Assembly: GCF_020567425.1 (NCBI RefSeq)
Contig: NZ_JAJCVJ010000003.1
Span: 124,001-188,000, forward strand
DNA from: Salinirubrum litoreum
GTDB lineage: Archaea > Halobacteriota > Halobacteria > Halobacteriales > Haloferacaceae
DNA: 64,000 nucleotides
Reading direction: 5' to 3'
Part shown: piece by piece, positions 63,890 through 64,000 of the stretch
Layout of the letters: every line of letters starts with the position of its first letter
Position numbering within the stretch: the stretch's first letter is position 1
The notes under the pieces: generated by a model
Databases searched by the model: none
What the model saw: the letters and a program-made list of their open reading frames with translations, nothing else
What the model was told of the DNA's origin: nothing
Translations under genes and position numbers: made by a program

Positions 63890-64000
63890 GGCAGATCCGT
63901 GTCGCCGCGACCGCTTAACTGTGAGTGTCTCGTGGACCGGCACGGCCGTCGGAGGGGCTCGCCACGGCGACGGGGACGAGTCTGCTGGAGTGGAAACGCA

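Noticed and set aside
1-64000. Insertion sequences, CRISPR arrays or prophage genes.
   Set aside because: No transposase, integrase, Cas or phage structural motif was seen in any frame, and no regularly spaced direct repeats were found.

Overview
The window is a piece of a high-GC haloarchaeal chromosome (class Halobacteria). Three things point there. Proteins are strongly acidic, and secreted proteins carry twin-arginine (Tat) signals ending in a lipobox Cys. Several genes have an A/T-rich TATA box about 25-30 bases upstream of the start codon, the usual layout for leaderless haloarchaeal mRNAs. A neighbouring RdfA/Sph (SMC-like) gene pair is also typical of haloarchaea. I found no rRNA, tRNA, CRISPR array or insertion sequence.

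Layout. Positions 1-3918 hold a minus-strand Opp/Dpp-type ABC importer (binding protein, two permeases, first ATPase cut by the window edge). Divergent from it are an exported DyP-peroxidase-like protein and a CRTAC1/FG-GAP lipoprotein, then a GH3 beta-glucosidase and a TrmB-type regulator. A gene-free stretch (10.4-11.4 kb) carries repeated palindromes. At 11.4-19.9 kb there is an IclR regulator, a creatininase-family amidohydrolase, and a complete dpp operon ending in a tiny membrane protein. Then come a MATE exporter, a malic enzyme-phosphotransacetylase hybrid, the Sph/RdfA pair, a PQQ-propeller lipoprotein and an S9 peptidase. At 30.6-43.9 kb lies a mosaic of catabolic genes: an orphan binding protein, M32 carboxypeptidase, aminotransferase, luciferase-like monooxygenase, second creatininase, two tandem alpha/beta hydrolases, MFS, SDR, M28-like protein and RidA. 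A third dpp operon (minus strand) fills 44.0-51.5 kb, with an unrecognised 350-aa protein at its end. The last part holds a second and third M32 carboxypeptidase, an acetamidase/formamidase-type protein, RDD protein, epimerase, MFS, cupin, SDR, amidase, third creatininase and a phosphotriesterase-family protein.

How it fits together. The window is very rich in uptake of peptide-like solutes (three permease systems, four binding proteins) and in enzymes that cut C-N bonds (three M32, S9, M28-like, three creatininases, amidase, acetamidase). I read it as an accessory catabolic region for peptides, amides or N-heterocycles, with a possible beta-glucoside module at its left end. Substrates are not determined by the sequence.

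The most interesting signals are: a diverged secreted DyP-like/CRTAC1 pair; an M28-like protein whose Glu-Glu active-site pair is His-Ser; an M32 paralogue missing its third zinc ligand; a 20-bp palindrome TTACA-N10-TGTAA found four times, only between genes; and a gene set that resembles the Rut pyrimidine-ring-opening pathway.
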